From the NCBI GenBank assembly GCA_027315045.1, contig DAHUZS010000075.1, positions 1-40,040 on the forward strand: DNA of 40,040 nucleotides. The letters run 5' to 3'. Shown one piece after another: positions 25,014 through 32,336 of this stretch. This stretch comes from Acidimicrobiaceae bacterium. Lineage in GTDB: Bacteria; Actinomycetota; Acidimicrobiia; Acidimicrobiales; RAAP-2. How positions within the stretch are numbered: position 1 is the first letter of the stretch; each line of letters starts with the position of its first letter. Position numbers and translations under genes: made by a program. The notes under the pieces were generated by a model. The model ran no database searches and was not told the DNA's origin. It saw nothing but the letters and a program-made list of their open reading frames with translations.

Positions 25014-25987
25014 GGATGCTCGCTCGCTTTCGCGCTGATCGGGGTCGGAGGGAATGGGACCGGTGCCGAGGTGCCATAGGCGCGCTCGGCCCGCTGGAAC
25101 AGGTCGTTGGTCTGGCTGAGGGCGCGGACAGCGGCACCTGCCGGCACCAGCGCCAGCACGGCCAGCGTCGCCGTCAACAGCGTTCGGCGACCGAGGGGGG
25201 GCCGCAGGAGCGCCTCGACCCGCAGGGCCTCCCCCGGGCCAGCCGCGGCCATCGTGGGTGCGGCCGGGATCTCCCTACCGCAGACCCGGGCCACGTGCCC
25301 GATGGTTCGGGCCACCAGGGCGCGGTCGCCGACCAGCCTCGCCGCCCGTTCGTCGGCCCATCGCTCGGTGGCCAGACCGATCGCCCCGCGGGCCGGCCTG
25401 AGCACGGGGTTGAGCGCACTGGCCAGCGAGACCGCCGCCCGGTGCAGCTCGTGGCGCCCGTCGAGATGGGCCTGCTCGTGGGCCAGCACCACCCGGATCT
25501 CCGATGTGCTGAGCGCTTGAAGCAGCTGCTGGGCGGCCACGATCCGGCCCGGCCAACCGGGCAGGGCGAAGACGGTCGGGCGTTCGTCGGGCAGGACCAC
25601 GAGCGCCCCCATCGAGCGACGGGCCAACCGCCAGGCGTCGGAGAGCGCCCGGGCCTCTCGCCAGGCCGCCTGGACGAGCAGCAGCCCCTGGCCAGCCAGC
25701 ACGACGGTGCCCAGCGCGAGGATCGCCGCCGGCACGGTGACCCGGGCCCGAACGAGATGGGCCGACCAGTGTCCCATCGCCGCCACCGGTTCCCACTGGC
25801 CGAGCAGCACCACGAAGAGCACGAGCGGCAAGGCGACCGAGACGGCGGCCAGGACGAGCGAGCCGAGCGACAGGGTCCACGCGGCGAGGCACGCCGGGGC
25901 GCGGCGGGCCACCGAGGGGGCGAGCAGGGCGAAGCCGGCGCACGACACCAGCGCGGCTCCCGACCAGATGAGCAACGAGGCGCTCAC
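25010..25987 (-). CDS. M56-family membrane metallopeptidase (BlaR1-like, no sensor domain)
   Basis: A 325-residue membrane protease with helices at about 4-25, 35-62, 84-107 and 268-290. The zinc motif HEQAH is at 170-174 in VVLAHEQAHLDGRHELHR, with a likely third ligand in the ERWADERAA helix (208-216). BlaR1/MecR1 proteins have this domain plus an extracellular penicillin-binding sensor; here the protein ends soon after the last helix, so no beta-lactam sensor is present. It should cleave the BlaI-type repressor encoded just upstream in response to an unknown envelope signal. The GTG at 25987 overlaps the BlaI stop by 4 bp. A longer open frame upstream is antisense-like read-through of the blaI region and is excluded. 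Confidence 0.9.
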   Translation of the reverse strand: MSASLLIWSGAALVSCAGFALLAPSVARRAPACLAAWTLSLGSLVLAAVSVALPLVLFVVLLGQWEPVAAMGHWSAHLVRARVTVPAAILALGTVVLAGQGLLLVQAAWREARALSDAWRLARRSMGALVVLPDERPTVFALPGWPGRIVAAQQLLQALSTSEIRVVLAHEQAHLDGRHELHRAAVSLASALNPVLRPARGAIGLATERWADERAARLVGDRALVARTIGHVARVCGREIPAAPTMAAAGPGEALRVEALLRPPLGRRTLLTATLAVLALVPAGAAVRALSQTNDLFQRAERAYGTSAPVPFPPTPISAKASEHP

Positions 25988-26343
25988 CGCCCTCCCTCCC
26001 CCTCGAGCGCCTGCCGGAGAGCCTCGAGCGCCCGACGGTCCAGGCCGGCCACGAACTGGCTGAGGACCCCGGTCCGGTCGCGCTGGTCCTCGAGCAGTGC
26101 CCGCATCCGGCTGGCCACCAAGCCGGCCTCGTCGAGGACCGGACGGTAGACGTAATTGCGACTGACGAGCTCCCGGATCACCGCGCCCTTGGCGTGAAGG
26201 CGAGCCAGGATGGTGCTCACGGTCGTGTGCGCGAGCCCGCCCCCGAGGCGTACGCGCACCTCCTCGGCCGACACCGGCTCGGGAGATGCCCACAGCACCG
26301 CCAGCACCTCGGCCTCCAGCCTGCCCGACGCCCGCCGATCCAT
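25984..26343 (-). CDS. BlaI/MecI/CopY family repressor
   Basis: A 119-residue winged-helix repressor. RLEAEVLAVLWASPEPVSAE, EVRVRLGGGLAHTTVSTILA and RLHAKGAVIRELVSRNYVYR match the DNA-binding domain of BlaI; the rest is the helical dimerisation domain that M56 proteases cut (FVAGLDRRALEALRQAL). The ATG at 26343 is chosen, preceded by AAGGAAAGG; an upstream ATG at 26406 would lie across the operator. A CTACA-N4-TGTAG palindrome sits 35 bp before the start. The gene heads a four-gene operon with M56 protease, DedA and UppP-like genes. Confidence 0.92.
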   Translation of the reverse strand: MDRRASGRLEAEVLAVLWASPEPVSAEEVRVRLGGGLAHTTVSTILARLHAKGAVIRELVSRNYVYRPVLDEAGLVASRMRALLEDQRDRTGVLSQFVAGLDRRALEALRQALEGEGGR

Positions 26344-26378
26344 GGCCCGAACCCTTTCCTTCTGGGGCCCGAAAACTA

Positions 26379-26392
26379 CTACAGGGATGTAG
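26379..26392. promoter_or_regulatory. BlaI-type operator
   Basis: CTACAGGGATGTAG is a perfect 5-bp palindrome with a 4-bp centre, matching the TACA/TGTA core of known BlaI/MecI operators. It lies 35 bp upstream of the repressor ATG, where it would block transcription of its own operon. Confidence 0.65.
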
Positions 26393-26506
26393 AAGAACGA
26401 GCCCACCAGGGCGCCCGGCCGACTGCGTCAGCCGAAGGGACCTGGTCGGGCCGCTGCCGTGCTCCTTCGATACGGAAAAGGACCCAGGGTGGATAGAACT
26501 CGGCAA

Positions 26507-26773
26507 ATGTCGTTGCTCCAATTTCGCTCCGCTGAGGCCCCGTTTGGCGATGCCCGCGTGGCCGGGGAGGCGGCCCGGCTGCTGGCGCTCCTCGAGGCGA
26601 TCGGCGTCTGGCACCCGCGCGCGGTGGTCGACAACCTCGGGGCCACGGTGTTCAGCGAGGCACTCGAGGCCCTCGCCAACCGGGACGTCGGCGTCACCGC
26701 CCCGTTCGAATGGAAGTCCCACGCCGAGGAGGGGCCAGAGGAGTTCGCCCGCTGGATCAGAACAGGTCCGTGA
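26507..26773 (+). CDS. Unknown small protein upstream of the toxin-antitoxin remnant
   Basis: An 88-residue protein from the ATG at 26507 that I do not recognise. It is mostly helical, with GEAARLLALLEAIGVWHPRA, VVDNLGATVFSEALEALANR and EEGPEEFARWIRTGP. Its TGA overlaps the antitoxin GTG (GTGA at 26770), so it is translationally coupled to the antitoxin and may be part of that system. TAGAAC lies 7 nt before the ATG and could be a weak -10. An in-frame start at 26459 would add 16 residues without support. Coding potential is moderate. Confidence 0.55.
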   Translation: MSLLQFRSAEAPFGDARVAGEAARLLALLEAIGVWHPRAVVDNLGATVFSEALEALANRDVGVTAPFEWKSHAEEGPEEFARWIRTGP

Positions 26774-27119
26774 CGACGTGGCCGCTTCCCCCGTCCCCGA
26801 CGCCGAGCTCCCGGCTCGACGACCTCTTTGGGACTGCTCGGCTGGCCGCCTACCTGGGAGTCGCCGGCTCCAGCCTTCGCCGGTACTTGGGGGGCAGCGT
26901 GACGTCCCCGACGACGTGGCGCTTCGAGCCCATCTGGTCGCCAGAATCGTGGGCGACCTGGCCGGCTCCTACAACGAACGGGGAGTCCGGAGGTGGTTCG
27001 AGCGCCCGCGGACCCAGCTGTCCGGACGCGCTCCCGAAGAGATCCTGCGCGCTCGGTGCGCACCCGAGGACAAGGACGTCGTCACCATGGGCGACCTCGC
27101 GGCCGCCCTCACCATCTGA
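26770..27119 (+). pseudogene. Xre/MbcA/ParS-type antitoxin, frameshifted
   Basis: From the GTG at 26770 one frame gives a helix-turn-helix, LDDLFGTARLAAYLGVAGSS then LRRYLGG. After GGGGGG at 26889-26894 the family match moves to another frame: DVPDDVALRAHLVARIVGDL, SYNERGVRRWFERPRTQLSG and EDKDVVTMGDLAAALTI. The second part is the toxin-binding domain of MbcA/ParS antitoxins. Adding one G to the run gives one protein of 116 residues with no stop. The antitoxin normally neutralises a RES-domain toxin, and remnants of one follow 1 bp downstream. Whether the frameshift is real decay, slippage or a base-calling error cannot be told here. Confidence 0.75.
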
Positions 27120-27120
27120 G

Positions 27121-27672
27121 GTGGCCGCCGGGGACCAAGCGCGACCGACGACCCTCGCGTACTGCGCCTGCGACCGCCGATATCCGTTCGTGTGGACCGG
27201 CTCCGAGCAGCCGGCCGGACGCTGACATGACCGGGGTGAGGGCCCGTGCCACTACCTCTCGACCACGGCGAAGGGGGCCTGGGCCGAGGTCATGCGCCAC
27301 GAGCAGATCACCGACCTCCTCGACCTCTTCGACCTGGAGCGGTCGCTCTGAGCTGTCGAGGTGGCTCGGCCCGACGCGGTGCCGCTGCTCGGCGAGGAGA
27401 TCTTGACCGACGGCCCGAGCTCGTATCCCGCCTGCCGCGCCGAGGCTCGCCGGATCCGAGCCGGTGGGGAGACCGGGCTGCGCGCGCCATCGGCCGCGGT
27501 GCGCTCGGGCCGAGCCGAGCGCATCCGATTGGACCGCCAGGGGCGGTTTGCGATCGAAGAGGTACGGACCGAGGTGCTCGTGGTGTGGGGCGACCCGCAC
27601 ACCCTGGGCGGCATGCCGCTCGCCGACGGCCACCCGGACCCAAACGCCCTCCTCGATGTTCGCCCGCTCTGA
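27121..27672 (+). pseudogene. RES-domain toxin with two in-frame TGA codons
   Basis: A single frame from the GTG at 27121 to 27672 reads as a RES-family toxin (MbcT-like, NAD-degrading family) apart from TGA at 27223-27225 and 27349-27351. Segments are YCACDRRYPFVWTGSEQPAG, then GEGPCHYLSTTAKGAWAEVM and RHEQITDLLDLFDLERSL, then AVEVARPDAVPLLGEEI, SSYPACRAEARRIRAGG and ETGLRAPSAAV. Both TGA codons fall where Trp is expected (the GRWH-like and SLWAV-like positions), each a single TGG to TGA change. With the frameshifted antitoxin upstream the cassette is probably inactivated. An internal GTG at 27361 could in principle start a 103-residue fragment. Confidence 0.7.
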
Positions 27673-27767
27673 GTCGTCGTAATGACCGGCCCGTCCCGGC
27701 GGCACACCGCGGCGAGGCGCTTAGGCCCAAATCCCCCGGACCCGATCGGCGTGGAAAGGTGTGCCCG

Positions 27768-28334
27768 ATGAGCGTCCAGGTGGTCTTCGAGACCCACTCG
27801 ATCAGCGAGGACAACGAGGCCGGGCGAGCCTCAGGGTGGTCGCACAGTCGCCTCTCCCCGCGCGGACGACAGCTCGCGGCCGAGCTCGGACGACGACGTC
27901 TGGACGACGGCCTCGTCGCCGTGTTCTGTTCGGACCTCAACCGCGCGGCGGAAACGGTGCGCCTGGCCTTCGCGTCAGGCGGTCCACCAATCTTCTTCGA
28001 CTGGCGACTGCGGGAGTGCGACTACGGCGAGCGCAACGGTGGTCCCGTGGCCGAGCATGCGGCCACCCGGGGGACCTTCCTCGATACCCCGTACCCGGGT
28101 GGGGAGAGCTGGCGCCAGGCGGTGCGCCGGGTCGGTGGCGCCCTGGTCGACCTCGGCTCCCGCTGGGACGGCCACCGGGTCCTGGTGGTCGGCCACAACG
28201 CGACCCATTGGGCGCTCGAGCACTACGCCATCGGCAGGCCACTCGAGGACTTGCTGCGCGCCCAGGGTGCATGGCAGGAGGGTTGGGAGTACTCGATCGC
28301 GTCGACGCGCATCGCGCTCGAACCCAGACCCTGA
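27768..28334 (+). CDS. Histidine phosphatase family protein, ETHS variant
   Basis: A 188-residue member of the phosphoglycerate-mutase-like superfamily. The usual RHG motif is replaced: VVFETHSISEDNEAGRASGW keeps the phospho-accepting His (residue 10) but has Thr and Ser around it. Later landmarks are SRLSPRGRQLAAELGRRRLD, VFCSDLNRAAETVRLAF, RLRECDYGERNGGP with the catalytic Glu, PYPGGESW, and LVVGHNATHWALEH with the second His. I recall a group of bacterial family members with this ETH form; substrate is unknown. GGAAAGG precedes the ATG at 27768. The gene is not overlapped by its neighbours. Bases 28335-28565 downstream contain no gene that I can support. Confidence 0.85.
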   Translation: MSVQVVFETHSISEDNEAGRASGWSHSRLSPRGRQLAAELGRRRLDDGLVAVFCSDLNRAAETVRLAFASGGPPIFFDWRLRECDYGERNGGPVAEHAATRGTFLDTPYPGGESWRQAVRRVGGALVDLGSRWDGHRVLVVGHNATHWALEHYAIGRPLEDLLRAQGAWQEGWEYSIASTRIALEPRP

Positions 28335-28565
28335 CCGGGCCGGGCGCAACGAGGAGCTGGTGGCGTCGCTTCGAACGGCGCCTAACCTCGTCGGGAACCG
28401 GTGACCGAAGACCCAGCGGTCACACGATGACGTCGAAGCAACGGAGTCGTCATCCGCTCGCCCTTGTCGGAGGGCCGGGCGAGACGGACACTCGCGTTGC
28501 CCAGTTCCGTGTCCTCGGTCCGCCGAGCCCCGGTGAGACCGCCGAGCCAGCCGCCAGAGGTTGTC

Positions 28566-28892
28566 ATGCCGACCTACATCTCGCTTCTCAAACTGGGCCA
28601 CCAGGGCGTGACCTCGATCAAGGAGTCGCCCTCCCGGCTCGACGCCGCACGTGAGCTCCTGCGCAACTTCGGGGTCGAGATGAAGGACGTCTACCTCACG
28701 CTGCTCGCGGTCTCGGCTTCGGGCAACGTGACCAGCGAGACCCTGCGGGCCTTCCGGGAGGACGAGTACCGAGACGTCGTCGGCGCGATCCAACCGGCGG
28801 GAGAGCATCCGGCTTTCGCCGCCGCCGAAGCGGTCCGCCAGAAGTTGGTCGAGTCGCTCGAAGAGCTGCAGCGAGCTCTCAGGCGGGACTGA
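28566..28892 (+). CDS. GYD-domain protein lacking the central GYD segment
   Basis: A 108-residue protein whose start PTYISLLKLGHQGVTSIKES and PSRLDAARELLRNFGVEMKD are clearly the first half of the GYD domain, and SGNVTSETLRAFREDEYRDV resembles its end. Between them, where members have about 20 residues including the GYD motif and an EAPDDE-like strand, the protein goes straight from VYLT to LLAVSASGNV. The gene thus appears to have an in-frame internal deletion. A helical extension of about 33 residues follows (FAAAEAVRQKLVESLEELQR). Its 3' end overlaps the convergent membrane-protein gene by 14 bp. Function of GYD proteins is unknown. Confidence 0.75.
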   Translation: MPTYISLLKLGHQGVTSIKESPSRLDAARELLRNFGVEMKDVYLTLLAVSASGNVTSETLRAFREDEYRDVVGAIQPAGEHPAFAAAEAVRQKLVESLEELQRALRRD

Positions 28893-31287
28893 CCGGCACC
28901 TCCCGAGCCCGGCGGCGGTGTCTCCCCCTCCGGTGCCGGCGCTCGAGGAGGAAGCCGGCCACCGCCAAGACGATGCCGGCGGCGGTGACGGCGTCGCCCA
29001 GCCTCCCGGCCGATCCCTGACCGTAGGTGAGGGTCACCTGGTGGCTGGTCGGGACCACCACCATCAGGTTGGGGGTGACCCGCCACGGGCCCTCCGCCCC
29101 GCTCGTCACCCAGTTGGGGAAGTAGGAGGTCTTGACCAGGACCGGGGAGCCGGTGCGCTCGACGTGGAAGCGGATCGTGTCGGTCCCCTCGACGATGTGG
29201 GTCACCTTGGCCGGCGCCACCGGGATCCTCGGGGGTAGCTGGCCGGCCTTGACTCGCGGCCAGTCGACCGGGCCGTCGGCGGCGAGCTCGACGGCCCAGC
29301 GGGCCGGATCGAGGTACCAGGACTGGGCGACCGGCAGCCAACTCGGTTGGGCCTGACCGACCCCTTTCACGACGGCCGGACGATCGTGGAGGGCGACGAC
29401 GGGGGCGGAGTCCGAGACCTGGAACACATCCCAGGTGATCGAGAGCGCCTGGTTCCCGTAGAAGGAGTGCCAGGGCCCGGTGGTGGCCACCAGGTGGAGG
29501 GCCGGGTCAGCCAGCGCGGCGTCGATCACCGAGGTGGTGTCGACCATCAAGTAGCGCACCCCGAGCAGCTGGAGGTGTTCGACCCCGAGGGGGACGTCGA
29601 CCGGTCCGTAGTCGAGGCCCACCATCGGCTCGGAGGGTGCGGGCGACAGCTCGGCCTGGTTCAAGAAGTGGTAGGGGGTCGTGGCTGAGGACTCGAAGAG
29701 CAACCCCTCCATGGAGTCGATGCAACCGCCGGTGAAGTACGGCAGGTCCATGAGCGCCTCGGGGGTGCCGAAACGGTTCTCGTTGGCGTCGTACTCCCAC
29801 ATGGCCCGCCCGCAGCCGTGGTGCTCGCCGACATTGGTCATGGTGGCCATGAGCGCCCGGAACTCGGGGTACGCCGGCGCGCCCTCGAAGCCCTGGTAGT
29901 TCCATGCCGCCCAGTAGGTCACCTGTTCGGCCCCCGGGGTGACCGGCAACGCGCTGGCCGGCAGGATGAAAGGCGGGATCACCACCGCCAGCGCGCCCAG
30001 CAACACCGCGAGGGGTCCGGCGACGGCCGCCGGAGCGAAGCGGTAGCGGCGCACCACCGGCGGGACGCGCAGCTCGTCGGCTGATCGGCGCCAGTTCCGC
30101 CAGGCCAGCACGACCGCGCGGATGACGACGGCGGCCAGCCAGCCGACCATCAGGTCGACGCAGAGGAACCACAGCGGGAGCAGCCGGACGTTGTAGAGGG
30201 CACCTTGAGGATCGAAACGGACACCGAGTGCCGCGCACCCGCCGAGCACGGCGAAGAGGATGCCGAAGCGGCTCCTGGTGGCCAAGGCCACCAGGACCGC
30301 CACCCCGGCCAAGATCAATGCCCAGAGATCGGCCCTCGGAAAGAACAGGGTCACGAAGGTGGTGATGTTCACGTACCCCATCTGGGTCGAGTAGCGGAGG
30401 TCGAGGACGAACGGCACGAGCCACCAGGCCGAGAGCGCGAGGCCAAGGCCGACGGTGGAGGAGCCCCACCACAGAGCCCGCAGCCGCCACCGGCCGGAAC
30501 GGTCGGGCATCGCGTCGTCAGCCCGGACGACGTCACCCAGCAGTTCGAGGACCACCAGCACCGCCGCACCGGCCAGGGCCATGAGGGCCGGGATGACGTG
30601 GGTGACGATGCACAGGGCCAGGACCACCGCCGCCAAACCCCGCCCCCGCCCGGTATGCAGGCCCCGGGCGAACAGACCCAGGAAGACCAGGGCCAACGGG
30701 ACGGCCAGGGAGAAGGCGTACTCACCGGCCAGGGTGGAAAACAGGTTCCCCCCGTAGATGGTCCAGGTGTAGTCGAAGAGGAAGGGCAAGGTGGCCGCCG
30801 CCAGGGCCGCCGGGCCCGGCGAGCGGAGCCCGAAGAGGCGTCCGCAGGCCCAGGCGCCGACCGGCATGAGCACGGAGCCGAGGACGGTCATGAGCTTGAA
30901 GGCCACGCCGTAGGGGATGAGGTAGCTGAGAAGCGCGGCGATGAGGTCGGGAAGGACGAAATAGAAGGTGTAGATGGGGTAGCCCGCGTACCAGCCGGGA
31001 TCCCAGCCGGTGAGCCTGGCGTTCGAGAGCAGATGGTTCCGCAAGAAGGCAGGCATGATGAAGTGCGAACCGGTGTCCCCGCCGGTCGTGGTGGTGTTGG
31101 TGAGCAGCAGGTTGAGGTGCATCTGCCACAGCACCACCACGATCACCCCCATGATCACCGCCGCGCTGGCGACACGCGGGAGCCACCCGGGAAACGACGA
31201 CGACGGGGTGAGCACGGGGGCGGGCGGCTCGGGGTGGATGTGGACCGAAGGCGACTCGGTCCCGAGCCCGGTGGACCCGAGGTCCAT
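28879..31287 (-). CDS. Large polytopic membrane protein, YfhO/GT-C-like
   Basis: An 802-residue membrane protein. A Pro-rich cytoplasmic head (1-35) precedes about 12 membrane helices between 38 and 460. A motif near the start, GGDTGSHFIMPAFLRN then GWDPGWYAGYPIYTFYFVLP, resembles the first extracytoplasmic loop of GT-C and YfhO-type membrane glycosyltransferases, where an acidic residue is catalytic. A large extracytoplasmic domain follows (about 470-760), with AWNYQGFEGAPAYPEFRALM, YDANENRFGTPEALMDLPYF and TIRFHVERTGSPVLVKTSYF then PNWVTSGAEGPW; this last block is typical of the C-terminus of YfhO-like proteins. A last helix and a basic tail end the protein. The ATG overlaps the CPBP stop (TGATG). 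A role in envelope glycan assembly is inferred. Confidence 0.8.
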   Translation of the reverse strand: MDLGSTGLGTESPSVHIHPEPPAPVLTPSSSFPGWLPRVASAAVIMGVIVVVLWQMHLNLLLTNTTTTGGDTGSHFIMPAFLRNHLLSNARLTGWDPGWYAGYPIYTFYFVLPDLIAALLSYLIPYGVAFKLMTVLGSVLMPVGAWACGRLFGLRSPGPAALAAATLPFLFDYTWTIYGGNLFSTLAGEYAFSLAVPLALVFLGLFARGLHTGRGRGLAAVVLALCIVTHVIPALMALAGAAVLVVLELLGDVVRADDAMPDRSGRWRLRALWWGSSTVGLGLALSAWWLVPFVLDLRYSTQMGYVNITTFVTLFFPRADLWALILAGVAVLVALATRSRFGILFAVLGGCAALGVRFDPQGALYNVRLLPLWFLCVDLMVGWLAAVVIRAVVLAWRNWRRSADELRVPPVVRRYRFAPAAVAGPLAVLLGALAVVIPPFILPASALPVTPGAEQVTYWAAWNYQGFEGAPAYPEFRALMATMTNVGEHHGCGRAMWEYDANENRFGTPEALMDLPYFTGGCIDSMEGLLFESSATTPYHFLNQAELSPAPSEPMVGLDYGPVDVPLGVEHLQLLGVRYLMVDTTSVIDAALADPALHLVATTGPWHSFYGNQALSITWDVFQVSDSAPVVALHDRPAVVKGVGQAQPSWLPVAQSWYLDPARWAVELAADGPVDWPRVKAGQLPPRIPVAPAKVTHIVEGTDTIRFHVERTGSPVLVKTSYFPNWVTSGAEGPWRVTPNLMVVVPTSHQVTLTYGQGSAGRLGDAVTAAGIVLAVAGFLLERRHRRGRHRRRAREVPVSPA

Positions 31288-32189
31288 CAGTGGACGAGCC
31301 CCGCTCGGCTGGAGACGATGGCGAGCACCGCGACGAGGTTGAACGTCGCGTGGGCGACCATGTTCATCCCCAACCGACCGGTCCGCAGCGCGACCGCGGC
31401 CAGGATGCACCCGAAGACCGCCAGGCCGGCCAGCTGCTCGAGCTCGGCGTGAGCGAGGCCGAAGAGCAGCCCGTCGGCCACCACCGCCACGGCGATCGTC
31501 CCCGCCTTAGCCCCGGCCTGCCTCAGCCGTGAGCCGGTCGCGCCGAGGAGCCCGAGGAGGCCCTTGAAGAGGACCCCACGAAAGAACAGCTCCTCGAAGA
31601 ACGGTGCCCCGAGCACGGTCATGATGGCGATCACGGCGAAGGAGCCCCCGTGCGCCCCCCCGGTGAGCTTGGTCGTGGGGGCCTGGAAGTTCTTCAGGTG
31701 CGAGACGAACGGGAGGTAGAGGAGGGTCACCAGCACCTGCCCGCCGATGCCGATCGCGACGCCGGCCACGTCGACCGGGCGGAACGAGATCCCGAGGTCG
31801 GAAACCAAATGCCCGCTCCCGCGCGCCCGGACGGCCAGGACCGGCGCAACGAAGAACCCCACCCACAGGCCCACCAGCCCCGAGCCGATGTACCAGGCCG
31901 GCGGTGCGGCCAGCTGGGAGATCGCGCTGAGCCGAACTCCGTTGCCGGTGATCGATGCCACCAGGTCCACGGCGATCAGGGCCACCACCTGGCCGACGAC
32001 GAAGCCGATGGCGGCGAACACCACCCACCAGCCGGCATCGGCGCGTGAGGCCGGAACGGTGCTCGGCGCCTCCCCGGGCCCCGGGGCCCACCAGTGCCCC
32101 GGGCTCGATCCGGGCGACCACCACTTCGCTCCGTGCTCCGGGACTCCGGGGCGGACGTCGCGCCCCTCGTCGTCGCCGGAGGAGGCCAT
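31287..32189 (-). CDS. CPBP-family intramembrane metalloprotease
   Basis: A 300-residue CAAX-protease/bacteriocin-processing (CPBP, Abi) family protein with about eight membrane helices. The active-site motifs are present: Glu199-Glu200-x3-Arg204 in GAPFFEELFFRGVLFKGLLG, His247 in LLFGLAHAELEQL and His280 in NMVAHATFNLVAV. A Trp/Gly/Pro-rich cytoplasmic segment of 50 residues precedes the first helix. The ATG at 32189 is chosen because TATCGT lies 6 nt upstream on the minus strand, the pattern of a leaderless start; in-frame starts further upstream lack support. It is translationally coupled to the large membrane-protein gene and divergent from ftsH. Substrate unknown. Confidence 0.88.
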   Translation of the reverse strand: MASSGDDEGRDVRPGVPEHGAKWWSPGSSPGHWWAPGPGEAPSTVPASRADAGWWVVFAAIGFVVGQVVALIAVDLVASITGNGVRLSAISQLAAPPAWYIGSGLVGLWVGFFVAPVLAVRARGSGHLVSDLGISFRPVDVAGVAIGIGGQVLVTLLYLPFVSHLKNFQAPTTKLTGGAHGGSFAVIAIMTVLGAPFFEELFFRGVLFKGLLGLLGATGSRLRQAGAKAGTIAVAVVADGLLFGLAHAELEQLAGLAVFGCILAAVALRTGRLGMNMVAHATFNLVAVLAIVSSRAGLVH

Positions 32190-32195
32190 CGAGCC

Positions 32196-32201
32196 ACGAT
32201 A
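32196..32201 (-). promoter_or_regulatory. -10 box (TATCGT) of the CPBP gene
   Basis: On the minus strand TATCGT ends 6 nt before the ATG at 32189, with no Shine-Dalgarno. The spacing predicts a leaderless transcript. Confidence 0.5.
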
Positions 32202-32225
32202 CTGCCGGGGTTTTGTCATCTTGGG

Positions 32226-32239
32226 GCGCTCAGGAGCGC
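32226..32239. promoter_or_regulatory. Palindrome in the CPBP/ftsH divergent promoter region
   Basis: GCGCTCAGGAGCGC is a perfect 6-bp inverted repeat with a 2-bp centre, located between the divergent CPBP and ftsH genes, about 25 bp upstream of the CPBP -10 box. It could bind a regulator of either gene; the binding protein is unknown. Confidence 0.35.
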
Positions 32240-32324
32240 AGCCGCGGGCCTCGGCACGCGTTCTTCCAGCGTGGAGCCAATCCGCGACGGGCCCGGCCGG
32301 TACCATGGCTCCGGCACCGGCGCA

Positions 32325-32330
32325 TAGCAT
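32325..32330 (+). promoter_or_regulatory. -10 box (TAGCAT) of ftsH
   Basis: TAGCAT ends 6 nt before the GTG at 32337, with no Shine-Dalgarno between. It fits a leaderless ftsH transcript. Confidence 0.5.
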
Positions 32331-32336
32331 GGCCGG

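Noticed and set aside
25988-26722. Extended N-terminus of the M56 protease
   Set aside because: The extension overlaps blaI in another frame and lacks family similarity. GTG at 25987 overlapping the blaI stop is the natural start.
27121-27672. UGA as Trp or selenocysteine in the RES toxin
   Set aside because: Other genes in the window end in TGA normally and use TGG for Trp, and no SECIS-like hairpin was noticed. Nonsense mutation is the simpler reading, although the coincidence is reported as a finding.
32190-32330. Upstream start codons for the CPBP protease
   Set aside because: ATG codons at 32219 and further upstream have no Shine-Dalgarno. The leaderless -10 box 6 nt before 32189 supports the shorter protein.
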